Positions 16,042-26,900 are shown, numbered from the stretch's first letter. The stretch is 33,790 nucleotides of DNA from an uncultured Bacteroidales bacterium (GCA_934726455.1 CAKVDS010000025.1:1-33790), one strand, 5' to 3'. The notes: generated from the letters alone by a model not told the origin. Made by a program: numbers and translations.

Positions 16042-18183
16042 ATGAAAAAGATATTCAATATTCTTTCTGCCTGCGCAGCGGCAAGCCTTGTCCTTGTCGC
16101 TTGCGACACGGAGAAATTCCTCAACCCGACATCTCCGTCCACGGTGGACAAGGAATTCGTGTTCTCCAACATGGAGACCGCCAATGCTTCTATGTATGGC
16201 GTGTATGAGGCATGGCGCAGTGCCTGCAACAATCAGGTGTTTGCAGCCGGACTCTACTATGCCCTTGATATTGCCGGCTCTGACATCGAGCGTCATCCGG
16301 AGGCATTCTCCAACCAGCCGGGACGTCACTGGATGGAGTGTCTCTACCAGAACGGTACCTATACTTCCGAGTATGGTCTTACCACTTATCTCAAGGACAA
16401 CGCCAGCGGAGCGTACAATATGCTCTATGACGTGGTCGGTAAGGCCAATGCCGTCATCGGAGCCATCGAGTCTATGAGCGACTACGATGCGATGGTTTCC
16501 GCAGCCGCCCCTTCTGATCTCGGTCAGCTTTACGGCGAGGCTGTCTGCGCCAGGGCTGTGGCTTACCGTGAACTCATCAAGTATCATGGTGACGTGCCGT
16601 ATTCCGTCAAGGCAGGTGAGGCCGCAGGCGGACTTGCTCCGCGCGACTCCGTCTATGAGTGCATAATCGCTGATCTTGAAAGGGTGATCCCTCTCATGAA
16701 GCCTGTCGGAGATGTGGCCAAGAACAAGTTCTCCAAGACTTTCGCCCAGGGCCTGATCGGCCGTCTCTGCCTTGATGCCGGTGGCTATCAGACCCGTCGT
16801 GCGGATCTTGGCGCCGATTTCTATAAGGGAGCTGACGGACAGGTGCTTACTTTCGAGACCAAGGGTCAGCCTAACCAGAACGCTCAGAACGCCGTCTACG
16901 GACGCCGCAGCGACTGGAGGACCTTCTACGAGAAGGCTGCCAAATACTACAAGGAAGTCATAGCAAATTCCGGTTCGGCTGTATGGCACGACACCGACCC
17001 GCGCAAGGCGGACGGCAACAGGGTATATGGCAACCCTTACCAGTATTTCTTCCAGCAGCTCAACAATCTTGAGTATGCGGACGAGTCTATCTACGAATAC
17101 GCGATGACCCAGGGCTCCAGCAATGAGCGCCCATACTCTTCCGGACGTCCTTCGGACGGAGGTGGAAGCTTTGCTTTCCCTTGCAAAAACTATGGTCAGG
17201 CACGTATCAACCCGGCATACTACTATGGTGTGTTCGACCCTAAGGATATGCGTCGTGATGTGGCTGTAACCGCTACCGGCTCAGATGGTAAGGGTGCAGA
17301 GAAGCTTATTCCGTTTGTGCCTAATTCAAAGGCCAGCGGAGGTGGACTCTCCCTCAATAAATTCGATGAGAACCGTATGTCCAAGCCTTATATCATCAAG
17401 AATCGCCAGTCCGGCATCAACGGACCTTACATGCGTCTTGCCGAGATCTACCTCGGTTATGCGGAGGTCAGCGCGGCTCTCGGAGACGAGGCCACTGCCA
17501 AGACCTACCTCAACAAGGTGCGCGAGCGCTCTTTCCCTGCAGGTGAGGCCAATACGGAGGCTTTCATCGCGAAGTGCGGCAGCCTTCTTCGTGCCGTCAT
17601 CGAGGAGCGTGGATTCGAGTATGCAGGCGAGGGCGACCGCCGCTGGACACTTATCCGCACCGGTTACCTCCCTGAGGCCATCAAGAACATCAAGGACATG
17701 ACCGCAGCGATGATCGCAGGTCTCAAGGCCAACGGAAGTTACACCTTCGAGAATGGCAACACCATCTCCAACGAGGTCTGGGTTAAGACTGTGGATGCCA
17801 AGTCCAAGTATGGCTATCGTCTTACGGCACAGTGCACCGATGAGTCCGATCCTGTGCTCTTCCCGGGCTGGAGAGGCCAGAACGACGACTGGAAGGCTGT
17901 GGCCGATGCCGCAAACTCAAGCAAGTTCCCTACGGCTGGAGATAACACCAACCTCGCGATCGAGGGTCTCTTCAAGCCTGTGGCCGATGCCGCCGCCCTT
18001 GAGGCCGACGGCTACACCAAGAAGGCTTGGGGCTCAGATCTCGTCAAGTACGAGAAGGAGTATCTCGATTACCTCTTCTATGACTATGACTATGTAAGTG
18101 CGCCTATTTATCTGGTGCCTTTCACCCCTAACGTACTTTCTACAGGAGGATTCACAAACGGCTATGGCTTCAAGCAGCAGTAG
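16042..18183 (+). CDS. susD: SusD-like surface glycan-binding lipoprotein 2
   Basis: This 713-residue SusD/RagB-family lipoprotein is the partner of SusC2. The lipobox is LVAC with C21, followed by DTEKFLNP. The N-terminal SusD region contains ARAVAYRELIKYHGDVPYS. A family segment, GPYMRLAEIYLGYAEVSAAL, lies near residue 460, followed by EERGFEYAGEGDRRWTLIRTGYLPE. It shares several blocks with SusD3, including ERPYSSGRPSDG, TGSDGKG.EKL, LAIEGLF and a C-terminal NGYG..QQ, so the two are duplicates. It is on the long side for the family. A perfect terminator follows the stop. Confidence 0.92.
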   Translation: MKKIFNILSACAAASLVLVACDTEKFLNPTSPSTVDKEFVFSNMETANASMYGVYEAWRSACNNQVFAAGLYYALDIAGSDIERHPEAFSNQPGRHWMECLYQNGTYTSEYGLTTYLKDNASGAYNMLYDVVGKANAVIGAIESMSDYDAMVSAAAPSDLGQLYGEAVCARAVAYRELIKYHGDVPYSVKAGEAAGGLAPRDSVYECIIADLERVIPLMKPVGDVAKNKFSKTFAQGLIGRLCLDAGGYQTRRADLGADFYKGADGQVLTFETKGQPNQNAQNAVYGRRSDWRTFYEKAAKYYKEVIANSGSAVWHDTDPRKADGNRVYGNPYQYFFQQLNNLEYADESIYEYAMTQGSSNERPYSSGRPSDGGGSFAFPCKNYGQARINPAYYYGVFDPKDMRRDVAVTATGSDGKGAEKLIPFVPNSKASGGGLSLNKFDENRMSKPYIIKNRQSGINGPYMRLAEIYLGYAEVSAALGDEATAKTYLNKVRERSFPAGEANTEAFIAKCGSLLRAVIEERGFEYAGEGDRRWTLIRTGYLPEAIKNIKDMTAAMIAGLKANGSYTFENGNTISNEVWVKTVDAKSKYGYRLTAQCTDESDPVLFPGWRGQNDDWKAVADAANSSKFPTAGDNTNLAIEGLFKPVADAAALEADGYTKKAWGSDLVKYEKEYLDYLFYDYDYVSAPIYLVPFTPNVLSTGGFTNGYGFKQQ

Positions 18184-18208
18184 TGCCGACACCTTATAGA
18201 AGTGCTTG

Positions 18209-18241
18209 CCGCAGCCGGACTTCCCGGCTGCGGTTTTTTTT
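18209..18241 (+). terminator. Strong intrinsic terminator after susD2
   Basis: CCGCAGCCGG (18209-18218) and CCGGCTGCGG (18224-18233) form a perfect 10-bp stem with a 5-nt loop, followed by eight T. It separates the susC2-susD2 unit from susC3. Confidence 0.92.
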
Positions 18242-18472
18242 GATATGGTGTTGCTGTGAATGCTTTTTTTCTTATATTCGCGGCAGGAAAATAAAACGCA
18301 GTCTGGATGAGGTATTTCGCTTTGTGCATAGTCCCCGCCTCGAGCCTCACCGCAAGGTAAACATCCGCTGCGTGTTCCTGGGGCAAAATATAGGGGTTGT
18401 CTTTTGTGGGCAATCCCTTTTATTCTGTTACGATAGCGCTGATAGTTATTAAAAATATTTTTTAATACATTC
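18242..18472. other. Gene-free spacer between susD2 and susC3
   Basis: The 382-bp gap between susD2 and susC3 holds the terminator, this spacer and the susC3 promoter and leader. I see no convincing gene here. A weak hairpin, GGGGTTG (18393-18399) with CAATCCC (18411-18417) followed by TTTTATT, could be a second terminator or part of a small RNA. Confidence 0.4.
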
Positions 18473-18504
18473 TTGCGCGATTCTTAAATTTTGTGCTAAA
18501 TTTG
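18473..18504 (+). promoter_or_regulatory. Bacteroidota-type promoter for susC3
   Basis: TTG at 18473-18475, a 21-base spacer and a perfect TAAATTTG -7 box at 18497-18504. The predicted leader is about 55 nt. Confidence 0.72.
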
Positions 18505-18565
18505 CCGTCCGAATAACACGAATACACTTTAACAACACAACCGTATAACCAATTTCAGTATCCTT

Positions 18566-21500
18566 ATGATGATAAATCATCTCAAAAAGGTTGCGCTGAC
18601 CGCTTTGTCTCTCATATTGATGGGGGTAGGGGTGGCATTTGCGCAGCAGCAAGTATCGGGAACTGTCAGAGATGCCAAAGGTGAGCCTGTAATAGGCGCC
18701 GGCATCGTCGTCGAAGGCACGCAGAACGGCGTGGTGACCGACATCGACGGCCATTGGACACTTTCTGTTCCCTCCAATTCCACACTCGTAGCATCCTGCA
18801 TCGGCTACACCGATGTCAAGGTGAAAGTCTCTGCCGGGCAGAGCGTCTACGACATCACTCTCGAGGAGAGTTCCCTCTATCTTGATGACGTGGTGGTGAT
18901 CGGCTACCAGACCGTCAAGAGGCGCGACCTCACCGGCTCTGTGTCTTCCGTCAATTCCAAGCAGCTTTCCTCCACTCCTGTGGCCAATGTGGCCCAGGCT
19001 CTTCAGGGAAAGCTCGCCGGTGTCAATGTCGTTTCACAGGACGGCCGTCCTGATGCCACCATCAATATCCGCGTCCGCGGAGGCGGCTCTATCAGCCAGT
19101 CCAACGACCCTCTCATCCTCATTGACGGTGTGCAGGGCACTCTGAGCGACATCCCTTCAGATCAGGTGGAGTCCATCGACATCCTCAAGGACGCGTCTTC
19201 CACCGCCATCTACGGTGCGCGCGGCGCCAACGGCGTTGTGCTCATCACGACAAAGAGCGCCAAAGAAGGCAAGGTCAGGGTCAGCTACAGCGGCTACGCA
19301 AAGCTCAACACTCCGACCAAGTACATCGAGGGCCTCGATCCTTATGACTACCTCGCTTATGTATGGGCCAATGCCGAGGCCAACGGAAGCTACTATGTGG
19401 AGCCGTTCACCAAGCTTTACGGCATCGGCGACTATGGAGACATCGAGCGCTACCGCAATGTGGAGAAGTACGATGTGCAGAAGCAGATCTACGGCAACTC
19501 ATTCTCCCACAGCCATGATCTCTCAGTTTCCGGCGGCACCGACTTGACCAAGGTTCTCTTCTCTGTCAACTACAACGACGAGGACGGTATGAAGATCAAC
19601 TCCTACAACCGCAGGGCCAACGTTTCCCTCAAGGTTGACCAGAAGATCAGCAGCAAGCTCAACATGGGGCTCGACCTCCGCTATGTTGACGTTACGTCCA
19701 TGGGTTACGAGGGAACCGGCAGCCGCAGCGGCTCCACCCTCTCTTCAGCCTACCGTTTCCGTCCTATCGCCACGAGTGACATTCTCGGTGACTTGGATGC
19801 TCTCCGTGAGGGTGCTGTGGAGCAGTACGGAAAGTCTTCTCTCTGGGACATGTACGACCCATATAAGATGATTATGGACTACGAGCCGCTCAAGCAGCGC
19901 CAGCACCTGCGCGGAACCGTATCAGTCAACTGGAACATTATCAAGGGCCTCACATATCACTCTGACCTTACTCTTTCTCGTACATATAAGCAGAATAGGA
20001 CTTGGACTGGAGCTGCTGCCAGCGGCTACCTCGATGACCTTACAGGAGAGAAACTTTTTGCAGGAAAGGCCAGCATTGACCAGAGCAATACTTCTAACAT
20101 GCGTTGGACCAATACTTTGAACTACCAGTTCAACCTTGGTCAGAACCACAGTTTCAATGTCCTTCTTGGTCATGAGATGACAAATTCAAGCGGTTTTGGA
20201 TTCATAATCAACGCAGACCGTTTCCCGGCCAACTATACAAAGGAGAATGCGTTTGCCATGATCAATCAGTTTGATCAAGACGCCTCTTCTCTTAAGATTC
20301 CAGACATCATCAAGTCAAGTTATACCACACCATCCCGTATACTTTCTTTCTTCGGGCGTGTCAATTACAGTCTGCTTGACCGCTATCTTTTCACTCTTAC
20401 GATGCGTGCCGATGGATCCAGCAAGTTCACACATAATTATCGTTGGGGATATTTCCCTGCCGCCGCATTTGCTTGGCGTGTGAGCGATGAGCCGTTCATG
20501 GAGGATGTTGACTGGATGGATGACCTCAAGCTTCGTCTCTCCTATGGTGAAGTTGGAAATGATAGTATTAATCCTGACCTTTGGGCTCAGTCTTGGATGA
20601 GCAGTAGTACCTCCTCTGTTATTAATGGCAAGACTATCGGGTCTTATGACCTCGCATCTTCCATGGCTAATCCTGACCTCAAGTGGGAGACCACTGTGAC
20701 CCGCAACCTCGGTGTGGATTTCGGCTTCCTGAAGGGCCGTCTCAACGGTACCCTCGATTTCTATTGGAACTCCACCAAGGATCTTCTCATGAATGTGACC
20801 ATCCCGGGCATCACCGGATTCACTTCCACATTCAAGAACATCGGCCAGACTTCCAACAAGGGTGTCGAGCTCTCCCTCAACGGTACCATCATCGAGACCC
20901 GCGACTGGGGACTCTCCGTCGGAGGCAACATCAACTTCAACCGTAATAACATTGATGAACTTGCTGACAATGTCGCTACGCAGTACGGCTCCTCATGGTT
21001 CCACGCCGGCAACCCTGGCAACGACTACGGATTTGAGGTCGGTAAGCCTGTGGGCCTTGTACGCGGTCTCACCTACGACGGGTTCTATACCGCTGACGAC
21101 TTCACTTATGCTGACGGCATCTATACCCTCAAGGAGGGCATTCCTGACCTGAGCTCCAATATTACCGGTGTGTTCCATGGTGCCGAAGGTAAGACTCCTA
21201 AGGGACAGAACGCATATCCGGGTATGGCCAAGTTCGTTGACACGGATGGAAGCGGAGTCGTTGATGACAAGGACTACACCGTAATCGGTGATATGAACCC
21301 TCTCTTCACCGGCGGTTTCAACATCAGCGCAAACTACAGGAACTGGGATCTCGGCCTGTACTTCAACTACAGTGTCGGAAACGAGATCTACAACATCAGC
21401 AAGCTCGTCTCCCTCAACGGATACAAGGAGACTGGTGTTTATGAGAATCACCTCGCGCTGCTCAAGGATTCATATAAGATTTATGACATCCAGAACGGGC

Positions 21501-21871
21501 AACTCGTACGTCTCGAGACCCCGGAGCAACTCAATGCTGCCAACGCCAACGCGAGCCTGCCGCTCTTCTACAACGAGAACGGTATCGTCTCTACTCTCGG
21601 TATCGAGGATGGCTCATACCTGCGTCTCAACACCATGACCCTCGGCTATACCCTCCCTTCAGCATCCAAGTTTGCGAAGGCCATGAGCATCAGTTCTCTC
21701 AGGGTTTATGCCACAATCTACAATGTGTTCACCCTTACCAAGTACTCTGGACTTGATCCGGAGGTCAGCACCAACAATCAGATGAACGACAACTATCCGA
21801 CTCCGGGTATTGACTACGGCGCATATCCTCGTGCCCGCTCGTTTGTCCTTGGTCTCAATATCGGATTCTAA
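18566..21871 (+). CDS. susC: SusC-like TonB-dependent outer-membrane transporter 3
   Basis: This 1101-residue TonB-dependent importer is paralogous to SusC2. The signal peptide ends near residue 26 (VAFA/QQ). Next come the carboxypeptidase-D-like domain (VSGTVRDAKGEPVIGAGI), VVIGYQTVKRRDLTG, a plug with LQGKLAGVNV, INIRVRGGGSISQSNDP and LKDASSTAIYGARG, and a barrel ending in LGLNIGF. Positions about 19950-20680, within the barrel, are clearly poorer in G+C (about 43-47% in sampled 60-base lines) than the flanks (58-60%) and use more T-ending codons. This suggests a recombined segment. The gene pairs with susD3, 14 bp downstream. Confidence 0.93.
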   Translation: MMINHLKKVALTALSLILMGVGVAFAQQQVSGTVRDAKGEPVIGAGIVVEGTQNGVVTDIDGHWTLSVPSNSTLVASCIGYTDVKVKVSAGQSVYDITLEESSLYLDDVVVIGYQTVKRRDLTGSVSSVNSKQLSSTPVANVAQALQGKLAGVNVVSQDGRPDATINIRVRGGGSISQSNDPLILIDGVQGTLSDIPSDQVESIDILKDASSTAIYGARGANGVVLITTKSAKEGKVRVSYSGYAKLNTPTKYIEGLDPYDYLAYVWANAEANGSYYVEPFTKLYGIGDYGDIERYRNVEKYDVQKQIYGNSFSHSHDLSVSGGTDLTKVLFSVNYNDEDGMKINSYNRRANVSLKVDQKISSKLNMGLDLRYVDVTSMGYEGTGSRSGSTLSSAYRFRPIATSDILGDLDALREGAVEQYGKSSLWDMYDPYKMIMDYEPLKQRQHLRGTVSVNWNIIKGLTYHSDLTLSRTYKQNRTWTGAAASGYLDDLTGEKLFAGKASIDQSNTSNMRWTNTLNYQFNLGQNHSFNVLLGHEMTNSSGFGFIINADRFPANYTKENAFAMINQFDQDASSLKIPDIIKSSYTTPSRILSFFGRVNYSLLDRYLFTLTMRADGSSKFTHNYRWGYFPAAAFAWRVSDEPFMEDVDWMDDLKLRLSYGEVGNDSINPDLWAQSWMSSSTSSVINGKTIGSYDLASSMANPDLKWETTVTRNLGVDFGFLKGRLNGTLDFYWNSTKDLLMNVTIPGITGFTSTFKNIGQTSNKGVELSLNGTIIETRDWGLSVGGNINFNRNNIDELADNVATQYGSSWFHAGNPGNDYGFEVGKPVGLVRGLTYDGFYTADDFTYADGIYTLKEGIPDLSSNITGVFHGAEGKTPKGQNAYPGMAKFVDTDGSGVVDDKDYTVIGDMNPLFTGGFNISANYRNWDLGLYFNYSVGNEIYNISKLVSLNGYKETGVYENHLALLKDSYKIYDIQNGQLVRLETPEQLNAANANASLPLFYNENGIVSTLGIEDGSYLRLNTMTLGYTLPSASKFAKAMSISSLRVYATIYNVFTLTKYSGLDPEVSTNNQMNDNYPTPGIDYGAYPRARSFVLGLNIGF

Positions 21872-21885
21872 ATTATTGAAGTCAA

Positions 21886-23919
21886 ATGAAAAAGATATTA
21901 TATCCAATAGTGGCTCTCGTAGGGTGCCTGTCTCTTACCCAATGCGACAGTTATCTCAATGTGAGCTCCCCTGACAAGTCCGGCGACGAGTTTGTCACAT
22001 CTTCTGTCAGCGAGACATATAAGACACTTTCATACTGCTATGGAGCCTATCGTGGCGTGGCTGGAGGCGGCAACTATAACTGGAATGACTCGGCATCGGA
22101 CGCCGAGTATTATCCGGAGGCCACATCCAACAATGGACGTATCGGCTATCTCCAGCCGACTGCAGTCGGTGTGAACGACAAGAGCAGCCAGTTCAACAAT
22201 CTCTACAAGATTCTTGCGAGATGCGCGCGTATTGCGGGTATCATTGAGAATAAGGATGAATTCAAGAGTGCCAATGGTGTTAATGACTGGACTCAGCTCT
22301 ATGGTGAGGCATGGACTATGTGGGGCTACTGCTATCTTGAACTCGTGAAGCACTTCGGTGATGTGCCGTTCGGAACCGAGAACAAGGTCGTGGATAGTTA
22401 CACCCTTTCATCTCGCTTCGATATCCTTGATGCAGTCATAGCGAAACTCAAGGAAGTCGAGCCTCTGATGTACGACCTCGGAGAGGGCGGCATCACCGCA
22501 GAGCGCATGAGCCGTACTTTCGCCAACCAGATCATCGCCGAGGCGAACATGTTCGCTGGCGGCTGGCAGACCATCCGCACCGATGTCGATGGCCTTTACG
22601 GCGGAGTGACCTTCCAGTCCAAGAACCTTTCTTCCAATACCAAGGCTGACTATGCCCGCCGAAGCGATTGGGAGAAGTACTACAAGGAAGCCCAGACTTA
22701 TCTCCGCAAGGTTCTCGGAGAGCGCAAGGGTACATCCAAGCTGATCACCAGCGATGACCGCAGCGTTGCCAATAATCCGTTCCAGAGAGGCTTTCAGTAC
22801 ATCATGGACATGCAGGTTTCCCCTGAGTCTCTCTATGAGGTCGGCAATATCGCCCCGTATCAGTCTGAGCGCCCTTATTCTCAGGGCCGCCCTTCTGACG
22901 GTGCCACCAAGAACGCCGCTCCATGCAAGGTCTTCTCCGGCATCCGCGTGCTTCCTACATTCTACTACACAGGCTATGAGGACGGCGACAAGCGCTGGGA
23001 CGCTTCTGCCGTGGTGACAGGATCTGACGGCAAGGGCAGCGAGAAACTCGTGACATTCAAGTCCGGTTCTCGCCTTAATGGCGGTATCCCTACCAACAAG
23101 TGGGATATCAACAAGATGGCAAGTCCTTATGTGGTCGCCTGCCGCAATTCCGGCATGAACTACGCGTTCTTCCGCGTGCCTATCACGATGCTTGAGCTTG
23201 CAGAGGTTGACGCCGCTCTCGGAGAGAATACCGAGGCTCTCTCAATGCTCAACCAGCTCCGTGCCCGCGCGTTCGGTGATGAAAGCCATGCGCTTTCCGG
23301 ACTTTCCGGTGAGGAACTCGTCAAGGCTGTGCTTGCAGAGTACAAGAGGGAGACTCTCGGTGAGGGCAACATCAAGTTCTCCCAGATCCGTACCGGATAC
23401 TTCCCAGAGTATTCTGTCAAGGCCCGTGCGGACATCAAGGCCCTCATCGCAGGTCTTGAGGCTGACGGCTACTATACTTTCCCGAACGGAAGGACCCTTT
23501 CCGCATACGTGTGGACCAAGCTTGTGGATCTTACCGGCAAGAATATCGCCACGCTTACCTACGATGTGGCCGAGGGTGAGACCAATCCTGCTCTCAAGCC
23601 GGGCTGGCGCGGAGTATACGACTACACCAGCATCGCTTCTGTAGCGAGCGTAGTCACAGGAACTGAGCACAACCTCGCCATCGAGGGCCTCTTCGAGAAG
23701 CTCTCCGATGCAAGGATTGCCGAGCTTGAGGCTGACGGCTATACCAAGACGAACTGGGGTGTGGATATTGTTGCCGGCAAGGACGGTCTCTTCGACTACA
23801 ATGTCCTCTCCGGAATCGAGCTTTCCAATGTGCCTCTCTACTTCCACCCTATCCCTCTGGAGACCATCCAGCAGTCAAAGGGCAACGTTACCAACGGATA
23901 TGGCCTGCCACAGCAGTAG
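21886..23919 (+). CDS. susD: SusD-like surface glycan-binding lipoprotein 3
   Basis: This 677-residue SusD/RagB-family lipoprotein is the partner of SusC3. The lipobox is LTQC with C20, followed by DSYLNVSSPDKSGDEF. The N-terminal region includes GYCYLELVKHFGDVPFG. The C-terminal half shows FFRVPITMLELAEVDAAL near residue 428 and YKRETLGEGNIKFSQIRTGYFPE. It resembles SusD2 most closely, with shared ERPYSQGRPSDG, TGSDGKGSEKL, LAIEGLF and final NGYGLPQQ. It is followed within 80 bp by the GH106 gene, so its transcript may continue into the enzyme genes. Confidence 0.92.
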   Translation: MKKILYPIVALVGCLSLTQCDSYLNVSSPDKSGDEFVTSSVSETYKTLSYCYGAYRGVAGGGNYNWNDSASDAEYYPEATSNNGRIGYLQPTAVGVNDKSSQFNNLYKILARCARIAGIIENKDEFKSANGVNDWTQLYGEAWTMWGYCYLELVKHFGDVPFGTENKVVDSYTLSSRFDILDAVIAKLKEVEPLMYDLGEGGITAERMSRTFANQIIAEANMFAGGWQTIRTDVDGLYGGVTFQSKNLSSNTKADYARRSDWEKYYKEAQTYLRKVLGERKGTSKLITSDDRSVANNPFQRGFQYIMDMQVSPESLYEVGNIAPYQSERPYSQGRPSDGATKNAAPCKVFSGIRVLPTFYYTGYEDGDKRWDASAVVTGSDGKGSEKLVTFKSGSRLNGGIPTNKWDINKMASPYVVACRNSGMNYAFFRVPITMLELAEVDAALGENTEALSMLNQLRARAFGDESHALSGLSGEELVKAVLAEYKRETLGEGNIKFSQIRTGYFPEYSVKARADIKALIAGLEADGYYTFPNGRTLSAYVWTKLVDLTGKNIATLTYDVAEGETNPALKPGWRGVYDYTSIASVASVVTGTEHNLAIEGLFEKLSDARIAELEADGYTKTNWGVDIVAGKDGLFDYNVLSGIELSNVPLYFHPIPLETIQQSKGNVTNGYGLPQQ

Positions 23920-23934
23920 TATCCTGAAATAGAT

Positions 23935-23942
23935 TATCTTTG
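23935..23942 (+). promoter_or_regulatory. Candidate internal -7 box before the GH106 gene
   Basis: TATCTTTG matches the Bacteroidota -7 consensus exactly and lies 57 bp before the GH106 ATG. I see no TTG at the expected -33 distance, so it may be fortuitous. Confidence 0.3.
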
Positions 23943-23943
23943 A

Positions 23944-23980
23944 GGTGACCTGTGGCTTCAGCGGCTGCAGGCCACCTTTT
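23944..23980 (+). terminator. Weak hairpin with short T run between susD3 and GH106
   Basis: GGTGACCTG (23944-23952) pairs with CAGGCCACC (23968-23976) with one mismatch, and four T follow. Full termination looks unlikely. It could reduce read-through from susC3-susD3 into the enzyme genes or protect the upstream message's 3' end. Confidence 0.4.
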
Positions 23981-23998
23981 ACAAAAAAGCAGCGACAA

Positions 23999-26900
23999 AT
24001 GAAATTGACCGCAAAAACAATTACCACAGCATTTTCCGCCCTCCTCGTTTCCGGTATCTGCGCCTCGGCGCAGCCGGCCGTCACGCCTGTGGGCTTCAAC
24101 GCCCCTTCGAGTGAGAACCATACCGCCACCTGGTGGCATTGGATGGACGGGGACATCACCCGCGAGGGTATCACCAAAGACCTTGAGGCCATGAAGGCCC
24201 AGGGCATCACCAACGCCACTGTGCTCAACATTTACCGCCTCATAGGTGTGGAAGGCTGCCAGAACGTGAAGTTCAACAGCCCCGAATGGTATGCCATGTT
24301 CCGCCACGCAGTGGAGGAGGCCGACCGTCTCGGAATAGAGATCGGAGCCGCCAACTGCGACGGCTGGAGCGAGAGCGGGGGGCCGTGGATCACGCCGGAA
24401 CTCTCCATGAAGCAGTATACCTGGCGCAAGACTTTCGTCAAAGGCAGCGGGCGCGGGCAGAGCATCAGCCTCGCCATGCCGTACTCAAAGGAAAGGTTCT
24501 ACCGCGACGTCAAGGTGGTGGCCTACCGCGATGCGGCCCCGAACTCTTTTGTGCAGGCCGCTCCGGTGATTACCGCCAACGGCGGCTACCCCCTCGAAAC
24601 GCTCATCAAGAGCCACAAGTATCACGATGAGACACGCCATCTTGATCTTTTCGACGAGTTCCCGGCCGACATCCTGATCGACGGCAATCCGACTACGGCT
24701 CTGACTCTCAGCGATGACAAGACCGTGAAGTTCGACTTCGCAAAGCCTTTCACGGCCGAGGTTCTCCAGATCTATATCATGGTCTCCGCCGCCAAGTTCC
24801 CGATTCCGGTGCTCATTGAGGTTTCTGACAACGGCACTGATTACAGGGAGGTCGCCACCGTCTTCCCCAAGGCTGCCAATTCCCTCCAGAAGCTTTCTTT
24901 CCCGAAGACGGCTTCGAAGCACTGGAGGCTCACTGTCAATGAAAAATTGTCTCCGACCACGCTGAGCGAAGTCTGTCTTCTCAAGAAAGGGGAGAGGGGA
25001 GTATGGGACAGCACTCCCGGCACTGCCATTGCCTCCGCCGACGATGTGATTGATCTCACTGACAGGATGAGCCCGGACGGCACCCTTCGTTGGAATGCCC
25101 CACGTGGCAACTGGACGGTGATCCGCTTCGGCTACACTTCAAACGGGAAATTCAACCATCCGGCCTCCCCTCAGGGTGTGGGCCTTGAGTGCGACAAGAT
25201 GGATACCACGGCCCTCAATGTGCATTTCGCCGCTTATCCGGACAAGCTCATAGGGGCGGCCGGACCTTATGCCGGCAAGACATTCACCTACTTCCTCGTT
25301 GACAGCTGGGAGTGCGGACAGCAGAACTGGACGGCTGCCCTGCCGGAGGAATTCCTCAAGCGCCGGGGCTATTCTCTTGACAAATACATCCCTGTCCTGT
25401 GCGGTGAGCAGATCGGAAGCAAGGCTCTTTCGGATGCATTTATCCATGATTTCGACAAGACCCGGGGCGAACTGGTGCTGGACAACTACTTCAAGCATCT
25501 CGCGGACCTCTGCCACAGGGCCGGCATGAAGCTTTATTCTGAGGGTATCTATGGCGGGGCTGCTATGCCTCCTGTGGATGTGCTCAAGTCCTACAAATAC
25601 TGCGATGTGCCGATGACCGAATTTTGGGCGCAGGCCAGCGAGTACCGCGAGTGGCCTATCACCTACAAGCCTGGCAACTACACCGGACACGCCATCCCTT
25701 ATCATGTCCCGCTCATCTACGGCAAGCCTATAGTGGGGAGCGAGGCCTTCACCGGTATGGCGCTCTACAGCGATTCCCCGATTGACCTCAAGCTCTACGG
25801 GGACATGGCCTACAGCCTCGGTGTCAACAGGATGATCCTCCACAGCTATGTGCACCAGCCGACGGACCGCCGGCCGGGTGTGACCCTGGGAATCTACGGA
25901 CAGACGTTCAACCGCAACAATCTCTGGTTCAACTACTCCGACGGCTTCTTCGCCACGGAGGCGCGTATCCAGTACATGCTCCAGGCCGGCGACCGCCGCA
26001 GCGACGCCCTCGTGTATATGGGTGACAATCTGCCGAACACCGAACTCAAGGAAGCGGAGCTGAATCGTCTCCTCCCACCGAACACCAAATATCAGTACAT
26101 CAACCAGGAAGTCCTCCTTGACCGCATCAGCGTGCGTGACGGGAAACTTTACCTTGACGGCAAGCATCCGTTCAAGTACCTGATGCTCAGAGGGGACAAG
26201 ATGGACATCGAGACCATTCGCCGCATTGAGCAGCTTGTGGATGCCGGTGCTTTGGTTTATGGGCAGAAGCCTTCATCTACCCTGTCCCTCAAGGATTACG
26301 AGGCGCAGACGGCGGAACTTCGGCAGATTGCGGACCGTCTCTGGGGCTCTGGCAAGGTCATCACTGACCTCAAGACACTCAAGAAGTCCTTCATTCCGGA
26401 CCTCAGCCTGAGAGGCGTGGACATCGATGACGTGCTATATATCCACAAGACTCTCGGAGAACTTGACTATTATTATATTGTCAACAAGGAGAACTCTAAG
26501 ACTGTCAACTTCGAGGCGACTTTCGACATCAAGAACGGCCGTCCGGAGATCTGGAACCCGATGACGGGAGATGTGCGCGAACAGATGATATATCTCAACA
26601 GCGGCGATCTTACCACCGTCCCGATGACTCTCGGCCCGCGTCAGGGAGTGTTCGTGGTGTTCCGTCAGGGCGGAGACCGCCAGTCACATGTGCGCAAGCT
26701 CACCGCCATCGACGGGGAGATCCTCTTCCCGAGCGAGACCGGAGACTTCAGCCGCCCGCTTCCGGAAGCATATCGCGGGGCAGACGGGGAAATCCATCTG
26801 CGCAGTCTGGAGGCAGGCTCCTACGTGCTCGGCTATTCAGATGTGCTCTCAAGCCGTGTGGACATCGAGGCTCCGGCCAAGCTGGTGCTGGACGGCATCG

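Noticed and set aside
18162..18413. 83-residue minus-strand frame in the susD2-susC3 gap
   Set aside because: It runs through the susD2 terminator and its end, with no family features.
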